A DNA stretch of 64,000 nt. Origin: an uncultured Rhodospirillaceae bacterium (GTDB lineage: Bacteria > Pseudomonadota > Alphaproteobacteria > Rhodospirillales > Magnetospirillaceae). The stretch covers positions 1 through 64,000 of the forward strand of contig CAIUSV010000079.1 in assembly GCA_903901915.1 (NCBI GenBank), read 5' to 3'. Shown here piece after piece: positions 42,779 to 53,166 of this stretch (position 1 is the first letter of the stretch; each line of letters begins with the position of its first letter). Both the position numbers and the translations under genes were made by a program. A model generated the notes under the pieces. The model was not told the origin of the DNA and ran no database searches. It saw nothing but the letters and a program-made list of their open reading frames with translations.

Positions 42779-43726
42779 CTACCCCGCCAGCAGCAGGACC
42801 AGGATGGGCATGGTCACCATCGCCGTCAGGACCTGGAGCGACAAGATACCGGCGGCCAGCGGCGCGTCGCCGCCCATCTGGCGGGCCATGACATAGCCCG
42901 CCGGCGAGGCCGGCAGGCCGGCATACAGTACGCAGACGGCCAGCGGCATCCCCTCCAGACCGATCAGCCGGCCAATTCCCCAGACCAGCGCCGGCATCCC
43001 CGCCAGCTTGACCACCACCGCCAGCAGCACCGGCGCCTTGGCCCGTTTCAAGCCGCCCAGGTCCAGCCCGGCGCCGATGGCCAACAGCCCCAGCGGCAGC
43101 GAGGCGCTACCCAGGATATCGAGAAACGGCCCGATCACCGGCGGCGAGCCGATGCCGGAAACGTTCAGGGCGATTCCGATCAGGCACGACACGATCAGCG
43201 GATTGCCCGCGACCGGAAGCAATGCCGCCCGCCAGCGGAACCGGCCGCCGCCGCCGGCCCAATGCAGCAGGGCCAGCACCGACAGCAGGTTGACCATGGG
43301 CACCACCAGGGCGACGCACACCGCCGTCAGGGTCAGCCCCCGCGCCCCCCACAGTCCGGCGGCGGCGGCCAGGCCGACATAGGTGTTGGGCCGGATGACA
43401 CACTGGAACAGCGAGCTGAACCCCGGCCCGTCCAATCGCAACGGCGGCTTGGCCGCCAAGCCGGAAAGCGCCGCCGCCATCGCGGCCATGGCCAGCGTGC
43501 CCCCCATTTCCGTCAGCGCCATGCCACCCAACGGCACGCCGTCGAGCCGGGCCTTGGCCAGGCTCGACAGCAGCAGCGCCGGAAAGAACACATGGAAGGT
43601 CAGCCGCTCCAACGGCAGCCAAAAGCCGTCGGCGACCACCTGGCGGGAGCGCAACTGGTGACCCAGCGCGATCAGCAGAACGATCGGCGCCAGCGCACCA
43701 CCGATAGCGTCGAGTCCACCCGTCAC
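42779..43726 (-). CDS. AEC-family transporter (auxin efflux carrier type)
   Basis: A membrane protein of about 315 aa with ten hydrophobic segments in two halves. The AEC/BASS-like features are LIALGHQLR in the first loop, FFPALLLSSLA, CVIRPNTYVGLAAA, GNPLIVSCLIGIALNVSG, SLPLGLLAIGAGLDL and the last YAGLPASPAGYVMARQMGGD. Family members export small organic acids or related compounds; the substrate is not known. The start is uncertain: GTG at 43726 has GGGGGCGG before it, while an in-frame TTG at 43738 is the alternative. It lies upstream of liuA on the same strand but is separated by the palindrome, so shared control is possible. Confidence 0.85.
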   Translation of the reverse strand: MTGGLDAIGGALAPIVLLIALGHQLRSRQVVADGFWLPLERLTFHVFFPALLLSSLAKARLDGVPLGGMALTEMGGTLAMAAMAAALSGLAAKPPLRLDGPGFSSLFQCVIRPNTYVGLAAAAGLWGARGLTLTAVCVALVVPMVNLLSVLALLHWAGGGGRFRWRAALLPVAGNPLIVSCLIGIALNVSGIGSPPVIGPFLDILGSASLPLGLLAIGAGLDLGGLKRAKAPVLLAVVVKLAGMPALVWGIGRLIGLEGMPLAVCVLYAGLPASPAGYVMARQMGGDAPLAAGILSLQVLTAMVTMPILVLLLAG

Positions 43727-43906
43727 ATCCGCCCCCAATTGCTCCGATCGAGCGTGGCCGTCAGCATAGCGCCGCGCCCCCCACCGTCAAACGTCACGAT
43801 GCCGTCGGTTGCCCACGGCACGGACCAGGAGTACGCTTGATCAAAATACGGGGTCTCTCCCCGATAAAAATGATCGAGGGTTCTCACCTCAAGGGAGGAA
43901 CTAGCC

Positions 43907-45040
43907 ATGGGTAAGGCGCACAAGATCGCGTTGGCCCTGCAAGGGGGCGGAGTCCATGGGGCCTTTACCTGGGGCGTCATCGATGCCCTGCTTGACGAGG
44001 CCGCCCACGGCGGCATCGACATCATCGGCGTCAGCGGCGCCTCGTCGGGGGCGCTGACCGCCACCGCCATGGCCTATGGCTACCACGAAGGCGCCGGCCA
44101 GCCCGGCCCCGCCACCGCGCGGTCGAAGCGCATGGCCGAGGCGGCGCGGGCCAAGATCCGCGAATTGTGGGAAACCGTCGCCCGGGTCGCCTTCTGGGGC
44201 GGCAACCCGTTCGTCACCGCCATCGGCCTGACCCAGGGATGGAACATCGACGACAGCGCCGCCGCCCGCTGGGCCGACGTGGCCGGCACCTCGGCGCCGT
44301 CGGCCGAGGCCGGACTCGGCGGCTACCTCACCGCGGTGCTGCGCGACGTGCTGCCCCAGATTCCCGCCATCTTCGCCCTGCCGCAACCCGGCACCCCCAC
44401 CTTGGTGGTCGCCGCCACAGACATCGGCGAATGCCGCCGCCAACTGTTCGTCGATGGGGCGGTATCGCCCGAGGCGATCAAGGCATCGACCTGCCTGCCC
44501 GCCTCGTTGCGCACCGTCGAGATCGACGGCCACCATTACTGGGACGGCGGCTATATGGGCAACCCGCCGCTGACCCCGCTGGTCGAGCGACTGCGCGAGG
44601 CCGAGGCCAGCGATCTGGTGCTGGTGACGGTCAACCCGCTGCACCGCGACGCGCCGCCCAAGGGGGCGCGTCAGGTGCAGGACCGCCTCAACGAGGTGGC
44701 GTTCAACGCCTCGCTGGTGCATGAGGTCAACACCATCGAAACCATCAACCGGCTGCATGATTCCGGCATGCTGAAGGCCCCGCCCGCCGGCCAGCATCCC
44801 TATGGCCGGATCAACCTGCACCGCATCCACGCCGACGAGGCCATGGCCGGGCTGGGGGTCTATTCCAAGGACGCCCCCGCCTGGGACTTCCTGATCCATC
44901 TGCGCGACCTGGGCCGCGAGGCGTTCCGGACGTCCTGGCCGGTGATCCGGGCCAATCTGGGCAAGACCTCAAGCTGGGACACCAACGAGGTGTGCGACCA
45001 CATCCTGGCGCGCAAGGCCATCACCCAGCGGGAGAAGTAG
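43907..45040 (+). CDS. Patatin-like phospholipase/esterase
   Basis: A 377-aa patatin-fold serine hydrolase. The oxyanion loop [20 protein letters not shown], the nucleophile elbow [12 protein letters not shown] (GxSxG form GASSG) and the catalytic dyad Asp in [16 protein letters not shown] are all intact. It lacks a signal peptide, so it should act in the cytoplasm, perhaps on phospholipids or polyhydroxyalkanoate-related esters; the substrate is unproven. GGGAGGA lies before the ATG. A short hairpin (CGGGG/CCCCG, 43849-43863) and an AT-rich stretch 45-70 bases upstream probably form the promoter region; the rest of 43739-43906 holds no gene. Confidence 0.88.
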   Translation: MGKAHKIALALQGGGVHGAFTWGVIDALLDEAAHGGIDIIGVSGASSGALTATAMAYGYHEGAGQPGPATARSKRMAEAARAKIRELWETVARVAFWGGNPFVTAIGLTQGWNIDDSAAARWADVAGTSAPSAEAGLGGYLTAVLRDVLPQIPAIFALPQPGTPTLVVAATDIGECRRQLFVDGAVSPEAIKASTCLPASLRTVEIDGHHYWDGGYMGNPPLTPLVERLREAEASDLVLVTVNPLHRDAPPKGARQVQDRLNEVAFNASLVHEVNTIETINRLHDSGMLKAPPAGQHPYGRINLHRIHADEAMAGLGVYSKDAPAWDFLIHLRDLGREAFRTSWPVIRANLGKTSSWDTNEVCDHILARKAITQREK

Positions 45041-45053
45041 CCGCACCCCCGGT

Positions 45054-45842
45054 TCAGCCGGGGAGCGGCCGGGCCCCCACCACCGTCATGCCGAGCCAGC
45101 CGACGCTGGCGCCGGTGGTTTCGACTTGGCCCAGCAGCGCCAGTTCCTCCCGGGGATGGGGCAGGATGGCCAGCGTCGCCTCGGCCTCGTGCCAGTCCGA
45201 GGCGACCTTGCCCTGAATGTCGGGCAGCACCCATTGTTGCCGCGGCAACTCGCCCGGCCGGGTCAGATCGGCCCAGCCCACGGTACCGATGGTGGGCGCG
45301 GTGAGGAAGCCCAGGGGAAGTCCGGGCCGCCCGGTCAGGGTCAATCCCGCCTCGACCAGCCGGCGGTCCTTGACGCTGAGGCTAGCGCCCAGCCGGCTGC
45401 CGGCACGGATCGGCGACGCGGCGGCGTGATCCAGCGGCAGCGAGCGGGTCATGTGGGTGGTCCCCAGCTTCTTCGGCCAGCCTTGAAGCAGACCACGCAT
45501 CAGCGAGATATCCTGATCGACCCAGATGAACGGACAAAAATTGAACAGTGCGCCGTCGGGACGCTCGATCTCGACGATGACGATGGTCTCACGGTACTGG
45601 GAATAGACCGGGTCCAGCAGTTCCGAGCCGTCGGTGGTGGCCTGCCAGTCGGCGAAGTGGACGCAGCCCTTACCGGTCACCCGCCCCAGCGCGGCGGGGA
45701 CCAGTTCGCCGCCGGCACCGGGGTCGAACCGGATGGCGACGTTGAACAGCCAGCCGGCATAATGCCACGGCGGCGGCGGCACCAGGGCGGCACGGCCGCT
45801 GGCGGTGAAGGGGGCGGTGTAGCTCTTGAACCTGTCGATCAT
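45054..45842 (-). CDS. Acetoacetate decarboxylase-family protein
   Basis: A 262-aa protein of the ADC fold. The late-middle segment [36 protein letters not shown] holds the Lys-containing GWPKKLG loop where acetoacetate decarboxylase forms its Schiff base; [15 protein letters not shown] before it is also typical. Whether it really decarboxylates acetoacetate or is one of the many divergent ADC-like enzymes cannot be said. ATG 45842 has AAAGG 8 bases upstream; a longer in-frame start is not supported. It converges on the patatin gene. Confidence 0.8.
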   Translation of the reverse strand: MIDRFKSYTAPFTASGRAALVPPPPWHYAGWLFNVAIRFDPGAGGELVPAALGRVTGKGCVHFADWQATTDGSELLDPVYSQYRETIVIVEIERPDGALFNFCPFIWVDQDISLMRGLLQGWPKKLGTTHMTRSLPLDHAAASPIRAGSRLGASLSVKDRRLVEAGLTLTGRPGLPLGFLTAPTIGTVGWADLTRPGELPRQQWVLPDIQGKVASDWHEAEATLAILPHPREELALLGQVETTGASVGWLGMTVVGARPLPG

Positions 45843-45950
45843 GACGAACCTTTCCCGATTGCCGTGCCCACCGTAACAAACCCCTCGGCCCTGGTCAAAA
45901 TACCCCACCACCCCTTGACCGATTGCATAGGCTTGTCCATCCTACACGCC

Positions 45951-47078
45951 ATGGATGAAACATTGCGGACACTTTCGGCTGCGGAACGGCTCGACTGGCT
46001 GCGGCTGATCCGCAGTGAGAATGTCGGGCCGCGCACCTTCAATCGTTTGCTGGAACAATTCGGCAGCGCCACCGCCGCCCTGGCGGCCCTGCCCGATCTG
46101 GCGCGGCGCGGCGGGTTGAAGCGGTCCATCCGCATCTGCGCCAAGGCCGACGCCGAGCGCGAACTGGCGGCGGTCGAGCGCCTGGGCGCCCGGCTGCTCG
46201 CCACCATCGAACCCACCTATCCCCGCTGGTTGGCGGCGGCCGAGGACGCACCGCCGCTGCTGGTCGTCATGGGGTCGCCGGCCGTCCTGGCCCGTCCCAT
46301 GGTCGCCATGGTCGGCGCCCGCAACGCCTCGCTCAACGGCCGCAACCTGGCGCGGCGCATGGCCGCCGACCTGGGACGCGCCGGGCTGGTGGTGGCCAGC
46401 GGCCTGGCGCGCGGCATCGATACGGCGGCGCATCAGGGGGCCTTGGCGACGGGGACGGTGGCGGTGCTGGCCGGCGGGGTCGATGTGGTCTATCCGCCGG
46501 AAAACGAACCGCTGTGGCGCGACATCACCGGAGCCGGTGCGGTGGTATCGGAAATGCCGCCCGGCACCCAGCCGCAGGCCAGCTACTTTCCCCGGCGCAA
46601 CCGCATCATCTCGGGGCTGTCGCTGGGGGTGGTGGTGATCGAGGCCAACGCCCGTTCCGGCTCGCTGATCACGGCGCGCTTCGCCGCCGACCAGGGCCGC
46701 GAGGTGTTCGCGGTGCCGGGCTCGCCGCTGGACCCGCGCGCCGCCGGCCCCAACGATCTGATCCGCCACGGCGCCACCTTGACCGAATCCGTCGACGACG
46801 TCATGGCGGTGCTGGGCGACATGCTGCGGCGCCCGCTGGCCGAACCGGCGGGCGGCGGTTTCCGGGCGTCCGCGCCCCCCTTGCCGGCCGAGGACGAGGG
46901 GCGCGAGGCCCACGCCGAAATCGTCGAGTCGCTGGGGCCATCGCCGGTGACGGTTGACGAAATCATCCGCCAGTGCCAATTGTCACCCTCCTTGGTGTCC
47001 TTGGTGCTGCTGGAGCTAGAGCTTGCCGGCCGCCTGGAACGCCATCCCGGCAACCGGGTCTCGCTGCTGATCGGCTGA
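45951..47078 (+). CDS. dprA: DNA-processing protein DprA
   Basis: A 375-aa DprA that loads RecA onto incoming single-stranded DNA. The N-terminal SAM-like part ([31 protein letters not shown]) precedes the Rossmann core with [67 protein letters not shown] and [24 protein letters not shown]. The C-terminal winged helix (about 315-375, [39 protein letters not shown]) is present. The dprA-topA order is widespread in proteobacteria. Confidence 0.95.
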   Translation: MDETLRTLSAAERLDWLRLIRSENVGPRTFNRLLEQFGSATAALAALPDLARRGGLKRSIRICAKADAERELAAVERLGARLLATIEPTYPRWLAAAEDAPPLLVVMGSPAVLARPMVAMVGARNASLNGRNLARRMAADLGRAGLVVASGLARGIDTAAHQGALATGTVAVLAGGVDVVYPPENEPLWRDITGAGAVVSEMPPGTQPQASYFPRRNRIISGLSLGVVVIEANARSGSLITARFAADQGREVFAVPGSPLDPRAAGPNDLIRHGATLTESVDDVMAVLGDMLRRPLAEPAGGGFRASAPPLPAEDEGREAHAEIVESLGPSPVTVDEIIRQCQLSPSLVSLVLLELELAGRLERHPGNRVSLLIG

Positions 47079-47111
47079 GAAACCGGGGCCTGAGAGCAAG
47101 ATTGGGTGCGG

Positions 47112-49760
<2,649 letters not shown>

Positions 49761-49762
49761 GC

Positions 49763-50923
49763 ATGAAACCGGCCAATTCCATCCTGTCGTCGTTCGGCAC
49801 CACCATCTTCGAGACCATGTCGCGCCTCGCCCAGGCCCATGGCGCCATCAACCTGGGCCAGGGCTTCCCCGAGGGGCTGGAACCGGCCGACGTCATCGCC
49901 AAGGCCGCCGAGGCGACGGTGAACGGCCCTAACCAGTACCCGTCGATGATGGGCACCCCCGACCTGCGCCAGGCCATCGCCACCCACGACAGGCGGTTCT
50001 ACGGCCTTGACCTCGACCCCATGGCCGAGGTGATGGTGACATCGGGCGCCACCGAGGCGCTGGCCGCCTGCCTGTTCGGCCTGATCGAGCCGGGCGACGA
50101 GGTGGTGCTGATCGAACCGCTCTACGACAGCTATCTGCCGATCATCCGCCGCGCCGGCGGCGTGCCCAAGCTGGTGCGGGTGGCACCGCCCACCTGGGAA
50201 CTGCCGCGCGAGGCGTTGGCGGCGGCGTTTTCCGAGCGGACCAAGCTGATCCTGCTCAACACCCCGACCAACCCCGCCGGCAAGGTGTGGGACGCCGACG
50301 AACTGGCCTTCGTCGCCGGGCTGCTGGAGCGGTTCGACGCCTATGCCGTCTGCGACGAGGTCTACGAGCATCTGGTCTATGACGGCAAACGCCATATTCC
50401 GCTGATGACCCTGCCGGGAATGCGCCAACGCTGCCTCAAGCTGGGGTCGGCCGGCAAGATCTTCTCGCTCACCGGCTGGAAGGTGGGCTGGGTGATCGCC
50501 GCGCCCGCGCTGTTGCAGCCGGTGGCCAAGGCGCACCAGTACCTCACCTTCACCACGCCGCCCAACCTTCAGGCGGCGGTGGCCTGGGGCCTGGGCAAGG
50601 ATGATTCCTATTACGACGACCTCACCGCCATGCTGCAGGCCCGGCGCGACCGTCTGGGCGAGGGCTTGGCCAAGGTAGGCTTCGCGGTGCTGCCCACCGG
50701 CGGCAGCTATTTCATCTCGGCCGATTTCCGCCCGCTGGGCTTCAACGGCGACGACGCCGAGTTCTGCCGCCACATCACCGAAAAGGCCGGTGTCGCCGCC
50801 ATCCCGGTCAGCGCCTTCTACCAGGGTGGCGACGTCACCCACTTCGCCCGCTTCTGCTTCGCCAAGACCGACGCCGCCATCGACGAGGCGGTGGCGCGGC
50901 TGGAGCGGTTTTTCACGCGCTAA
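49763..50923 (+). CDS. PLP-dependent class I/II aminotransferase
   Basis: A 386-aa fold-type I aminotransferase. MSRLAQAHGAINLGQGFPEG, PNQYPSMMGTPDLRQAIATH, VTSGATEALAACLFGL, LNTPTNPAGKVW and the Schiff-base Lys region SAGKIFSLTGWKVGWVIAAP are conserved in the group that contains methionine/kynurenine aminotransferases (YbdL, KAT). The preferred amino donor is not clear; a role in methionine salvage or aromatic amino acids is common. ATG 49763 follows the topA stop by two bases, so it is probably cotranscribed. Confidence 0.9.
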   Translation: MKPANSILSSFGTTIFETMSRLAQAHGAINLGQGFPEGLEPADVIAKAAEATVNGPNQYPSMMGTPDLRQAIATHDRRFYGLDLDPMAEVMVTSGATEALAACLFGLIEPGDEVVLIEPLYDSYLPIIRRAGGVPKLVRVAPPTWELPREALAAAFSERTKLILLNTPTNPAGKVWDADELAFVAGLLERFDAYAVCDEVYEHLVYDGKRHIPLMTLPGMRQRCLKLGSAGKIFSLTGWKVGWVIAAPALLQPVAKAHQYLTFTTPPNLQAAVAWGLGKDDSYYDDLTAMLQARRDRLGEGLAKVGFAVLPTGGSYFISADFRPLGFNGDDAEFCRHITEKAGVAAIPVSAFYQGGDVTHFARFCFAKTDAAIDEAVARLERFFTR

Positions 50924-50970
50924 ACGCTTGACGGACGAGGGCCGAGTTCGCTACACATGCGCCCTCCGGT

Positions 50971-51048
50971 GGCGGGTGTAGCTCAGTTGGTTAGAGCGCC
51001 AGTTTGTGGTACTGGATGTCGTCGGTTCGATTCCGATCACTCGCCCCA
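50971..51048 (+). tRNA. tRNA-His (anticodon GTG)
   Basis: A full cloverleaf: acceptor arm GGCGGGTG pairing with CACTCGCC and an encoded CCA end at 51046-51048; D arm with AGCTCAGTTGGTTAGAGC; anticodon stem CCAGT/ACTGG with loop TTGTGGT giving anticodon GTG; and T arm TCGG/CCGA with loop TTCGATT. The extra 5' G at 50971 (G-1), which pairs with C73, is the identity mark of tRNA-His and is encoded. It lies 47 bases after the aminotransferase gene, and its 3' side borders an insertion with a 42-bp direct repeat. Confidence 0.97.
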
Positions 51049-51063
51049 CCCCCCCCTATTTCA

Positions 51064-51105
51064 TCAGTGCCCGCAGGAACAGCCGCCGCCGCAATCGTCG
51101 TCGGC
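51064..51105. repeat. 42-bp direct repeat, left copy (fragment of the gene at 51956)
   Basis: Bases 51064-51105 are identical to 51956-51997. On the minus strand they encode the last 13 residues and stop of the small Cys-rich protein (ending DDDCGGGCSCGH). The left copy is cut off from the rest of that gene, so it is a remnant. It begins 15 bases after the tRNA-His CCA end. Confidence 0.93.
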
Positions 51106-51148
51106 AGTTTGGGCCTCGCTTGAGCGTCTCGTCACAAAAAGTAGAAAA

Positions 51149-51180
51149 TATCCATAGGACAGCCCTCTAAAATATGGATA
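51149..51180. promoter_or_regulatory. 8-bp dyad in the AT-rich promoter region of the island gene
   Basis: TATCCATA (51149-51156) and TATGGATA (51173-51180) form a perfect inverted repeat in an AT-rich stretch about 53 bases before the lipoprotein start. It may be an operator. The remaining part of 51106-51232 shows no gene. Confidence 0.4.
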
Positions 51181-51232
51181 GCGTTATCTTGTAAGTGTTA
51201 ATGGTCGCGGGTCATGCGCCGAGGGGGGCAGA

Positions 51233-51880
51233 ATGCTTAAGCCGCTTAAAGTCGCACTCCTTGTCGCGGGCATGGCGATCTTAGGCGGTTGCGCCGCGTC
51301 TCGCAGTGTTGTGGTCCCGGATGGTGGGGCGACCGTTGATAATCCGACGCAGGGTATCGCTATTCGCATTGATCGGGTGGACGATGCGCGACGGTTTGAG
51401 CCGTCGCCGAAAACTCCGGACATCCCATCGTTGCCGGGAGACGACGTCCGTAACGCAGCCTTGACCTCCCGCGCCATCGCCAGAAAACGCAACAGCTTCG
51501 GCTTAGCTCTCGGCGACGTTTTGCTGCCGGAAGGTCAATCGGTATCCCAACTGGTGGACGGCGCCATCTGCACGGGGTTCCGGCGCGCCGGTTATCGGGT
51601 CCTCAAACCCGGAGCCCCTGGATATGAGCAGGCGACACCTGTTACGGCGCAAATAAATGAATTCTGGTCGTGGTTTCAACCCGGTTTCTCGTCAGTAACT
51701 ATATGGAATCGCGAGGATATCACCCTCGCGGGACCATTGCCGGCGTTAGGCAGAGGGATAACGGTCAAGGGCGAAGTCTCGGAGCAGATGATGGCGGTTT
51801 TTGAGAATGACTGGCGAAAGATTATCAGCCGGGGACTTGCTGAAATCACCGAAAAGGTTCGCGCCGCTGTAACGCGATGA
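51233..51880 (+). CDS. Predicted lipoprotein (YajG-like) on an inserted segment
   Basis: A 215-aa protein with a signal peptide ending in the lipobox ILGGC (Cys about residue 20). The mature part (ATVDNPTQGIAIRIDRVDDARRFE... ARKRNSFGLALGDVLLPEGQSVSQLVDGAICTGFRRAGYRV) resembles the YajG/FlgP-type lipoproteins by its alternating pattern, but the match is weak. Codon use differs clearly from the neighbours: many A/T third positions such as GTT, GAT, ATT. The gene lies wholly between the two copies of a 42-bp direct repeat next to tRNA-His, so it was probably acquired by horizontal transfer or moved by recombination. The function is unknown. Confidence 0.75.
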   Translation: MLKPLKVALLVAGMAILGGCAASRSVVVPDGGATVDNPTQGIAIRIDRVDDARRFEPSPKTPDIPSLPGDDVRNAALTSRAIARKRNSFGLALGDVLLPEGQSVSQLVDGAICTGFRRAGYRVLKPGAPGYEQATPVTAQINEFWSWFQPGFSSVTIWNREDITLAGPLPALGRGITVKGEVSEQMMAVFENDWRKIISRGLAEITEKVRAAVTR

Positions 51881-51955
51881 CCGCAGACGAAGTCGTTCGC
51901 ATTCCACCATCCCGAGAATAGGCCTCCCCGGACTGGCAGCCGCTGCCTTACGTCT

Positions 51956-51997
51956 TCAGTGCCCGCAGGAACAGCCGCCGCCGCAATCGTCGTCGGC
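51956..51997. repeat. 42-bp direct repeat, right copy
   Basis: This copy is the intact 3' end of the small Cys-rich gene and begins exactly at its stop codon. It is identical to 51064-51105, and the two copies are 892 bases apart. The interval carries the compositionally odd lipoprotein gene. Confidence 0.93.
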
Positions 51998-52228
51998 CGC
52001 CGTCTCCGGTTGGCTATCCTTGCGGAAGATGGCGCCCTGGTAGATGCGGGCGGTGCGGCCCTCGCTGGTAACCTCGACGCAGTTGCGGCCCTGATCGTCG
52101 GTGATCATCTCCATGCCCAGGCTGCCTTGTTCGATGGCGGCGATGACCTCGCCCTCGCCGATCTCCAGCGCCTTGGCGACGGCGCCGACCAGGGCATTGA
52201 TCTCGGAGAACATTTCGCGGTTTTCCAT
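51956..52228 (-). CDS. Small protein with Cys-rich C-terminus
   Basis: A 90-aa protein starting MENREMFSEINALVGAVAKALEIGEGEVIAAIEQGSLGMEM, then a short beta-rich part (NCVEVTSEGRTARIYQGAIFRKD), ending in a glycine/cysteine tail CGGGCSCGH that could bind a metal or serve as a thiol site. The start at 52228 is chosen because GAGGA stands 6 bases before it; the ATG two codons earlier is too near that site. I do not recognise the family. Its last 13 codons and stop are duplicated 892 bases away beside tRNA-His. Confidence 0.7.
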   Translation of the reverse strand: MENREMFSEINALVGAVAKALEIGEGEVIAAIEQGSLGMEMITDDQGRNCVEVTSEGRTARIYQGAIFRKDSQPETAADDDCGGGCSCGH

Positions 52229-52309
52229 GGCCATTCCTCGGCGTATCCTGCAACGACCGTGAACCATATCCGGTCAGGCCGCCGCCTGTCACGCGCGAGG
52301 ACCCCGCAC

Positions 52310-53104
52310 ATGACCGAAACCCTGCGTGTCAAAGTCTCCGGCCCCGTCGCGACCATCACCCTCGACCGTGCCGAGGTCCACAACGCCTTCGACGCCCAGC
52401 TGGCGGCCAACCTGACCCAGGCGTTCCAGAAGCTGGGGGTCGCCGACGCGGTGCGGGTGGTGGTGGTGGAAGCGGCGGGGCCAAGTTTCTCCGCCGGGCT
52501 CGACATCGGCTGGATGCGCCACTCGGCGGCGCAGGAGGCGGGCGAGAACCTGCGCGACGCCATGCAGGCGGCGATGATGCTGGACGCGGTCGACCGCTGC
52601 CCCAAGCCGGTGGTGGCCATGGTCCACGGCGCCGCGCTGGGGGCCGGGGCCGGGCTGGTGGCCGCCGCCGACATCGCCATCGCCGCCACCGAGGCCAGCT
52701 TTGCCCTGTCCGAGGTCCGCCTTGGCCTGGCCTCGTCGCTGATCGCCCCCTATCTGGAGACCGCCATCGGCGCGCGGGCCTGCCGCCGCTACATGATGAC
52801 CGGCGAACGCTTCGATTCCCGCGAGGCGTTGCGGCTGGGCCTCGTCCATGGCGTCGTCGCCGCCGACCGGCTGGCCGCCGCCCGCGACCATGTGGTCGAG
52901 GCGTGCCTCAAGGGCGGCCCCAAGGCCCAGGCCGCCACCAAGGAACTGATCCGGGTGGTCGAGGACAGCCCGCGCGGTCCCGACCTGATGCGCTTCGCCG
53001 CCAGTCATTTCTCCGATCAGCGGGCCTCGGACGAAGGCCGCGAGGGATTGGCCGCCGTCGCCGACAAGCGCAATCCCGCCTGGATCGGCCCACCAACCGA
53101 TTGA
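52310..53104 (+). CDS. Enoyl-CoA hydratase/isomerase family protein
   Basis: A 264-aa crotonase-fold protein. The oxyanion loops are GPSFSAGLDIGWMRHSAA and VHGAALGAGAGLVAAADIAIA, and the catalytic region is FALSEVRLGLASSLIAPYLETAIG. The LDIGWMRHSA and late RYMMTGERFDSREALRLGLVHGV fit the group near methylglutaconyl-CoA hydratase, so it may be a paralogue of liuC at 38841 with a different substrate. GAGGA precedes the ATG. It converges on pyc; a hairpin lies between. Confidence 0.86.
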   Translation: MTETLRVKVSGPVATITLDRAEVHNAFDAQLAANLTQAFQKLGVADAVRVVVVEAAGPSFSAGLDIGWMRHSAAQEAGENLRDAMQAAMMLDAVDRCPKPVVAMVHGAALGAGAGLVAAADIAIAATEASFALSEVRLGLASSLIAPYLETAIGARACRRYMMTGERFDSREALRLGLVHGVVAADRLAAARDHVVEACLKGGPKAQAATKELIRVVEDSPRGPDLMRFAASHFSDQRASDEGREGLAAVADKRNPAWIGPPTD

Positions 53105-53131
53105 ATCCGTGGCGTCCGGGTCCTTGGATTC

Positions 53132-53166
53132 AAGCGTTTGATTCAATGTAACGGCATCAAACGCTT
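53132..53166. terminator. 11-bp-stem hairpin overlapping the pyc stop codon
   Basis: AAGCGTTTGAT (53132-53142) and ATCAAACGCTT (53156-53166) form a perfect 11-bp stem. The right arm overlaps the pyc stop codon by two bases. It lies between convergent genes and probably ends both transcripts. There is no long T run. Confidence 0.6.
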
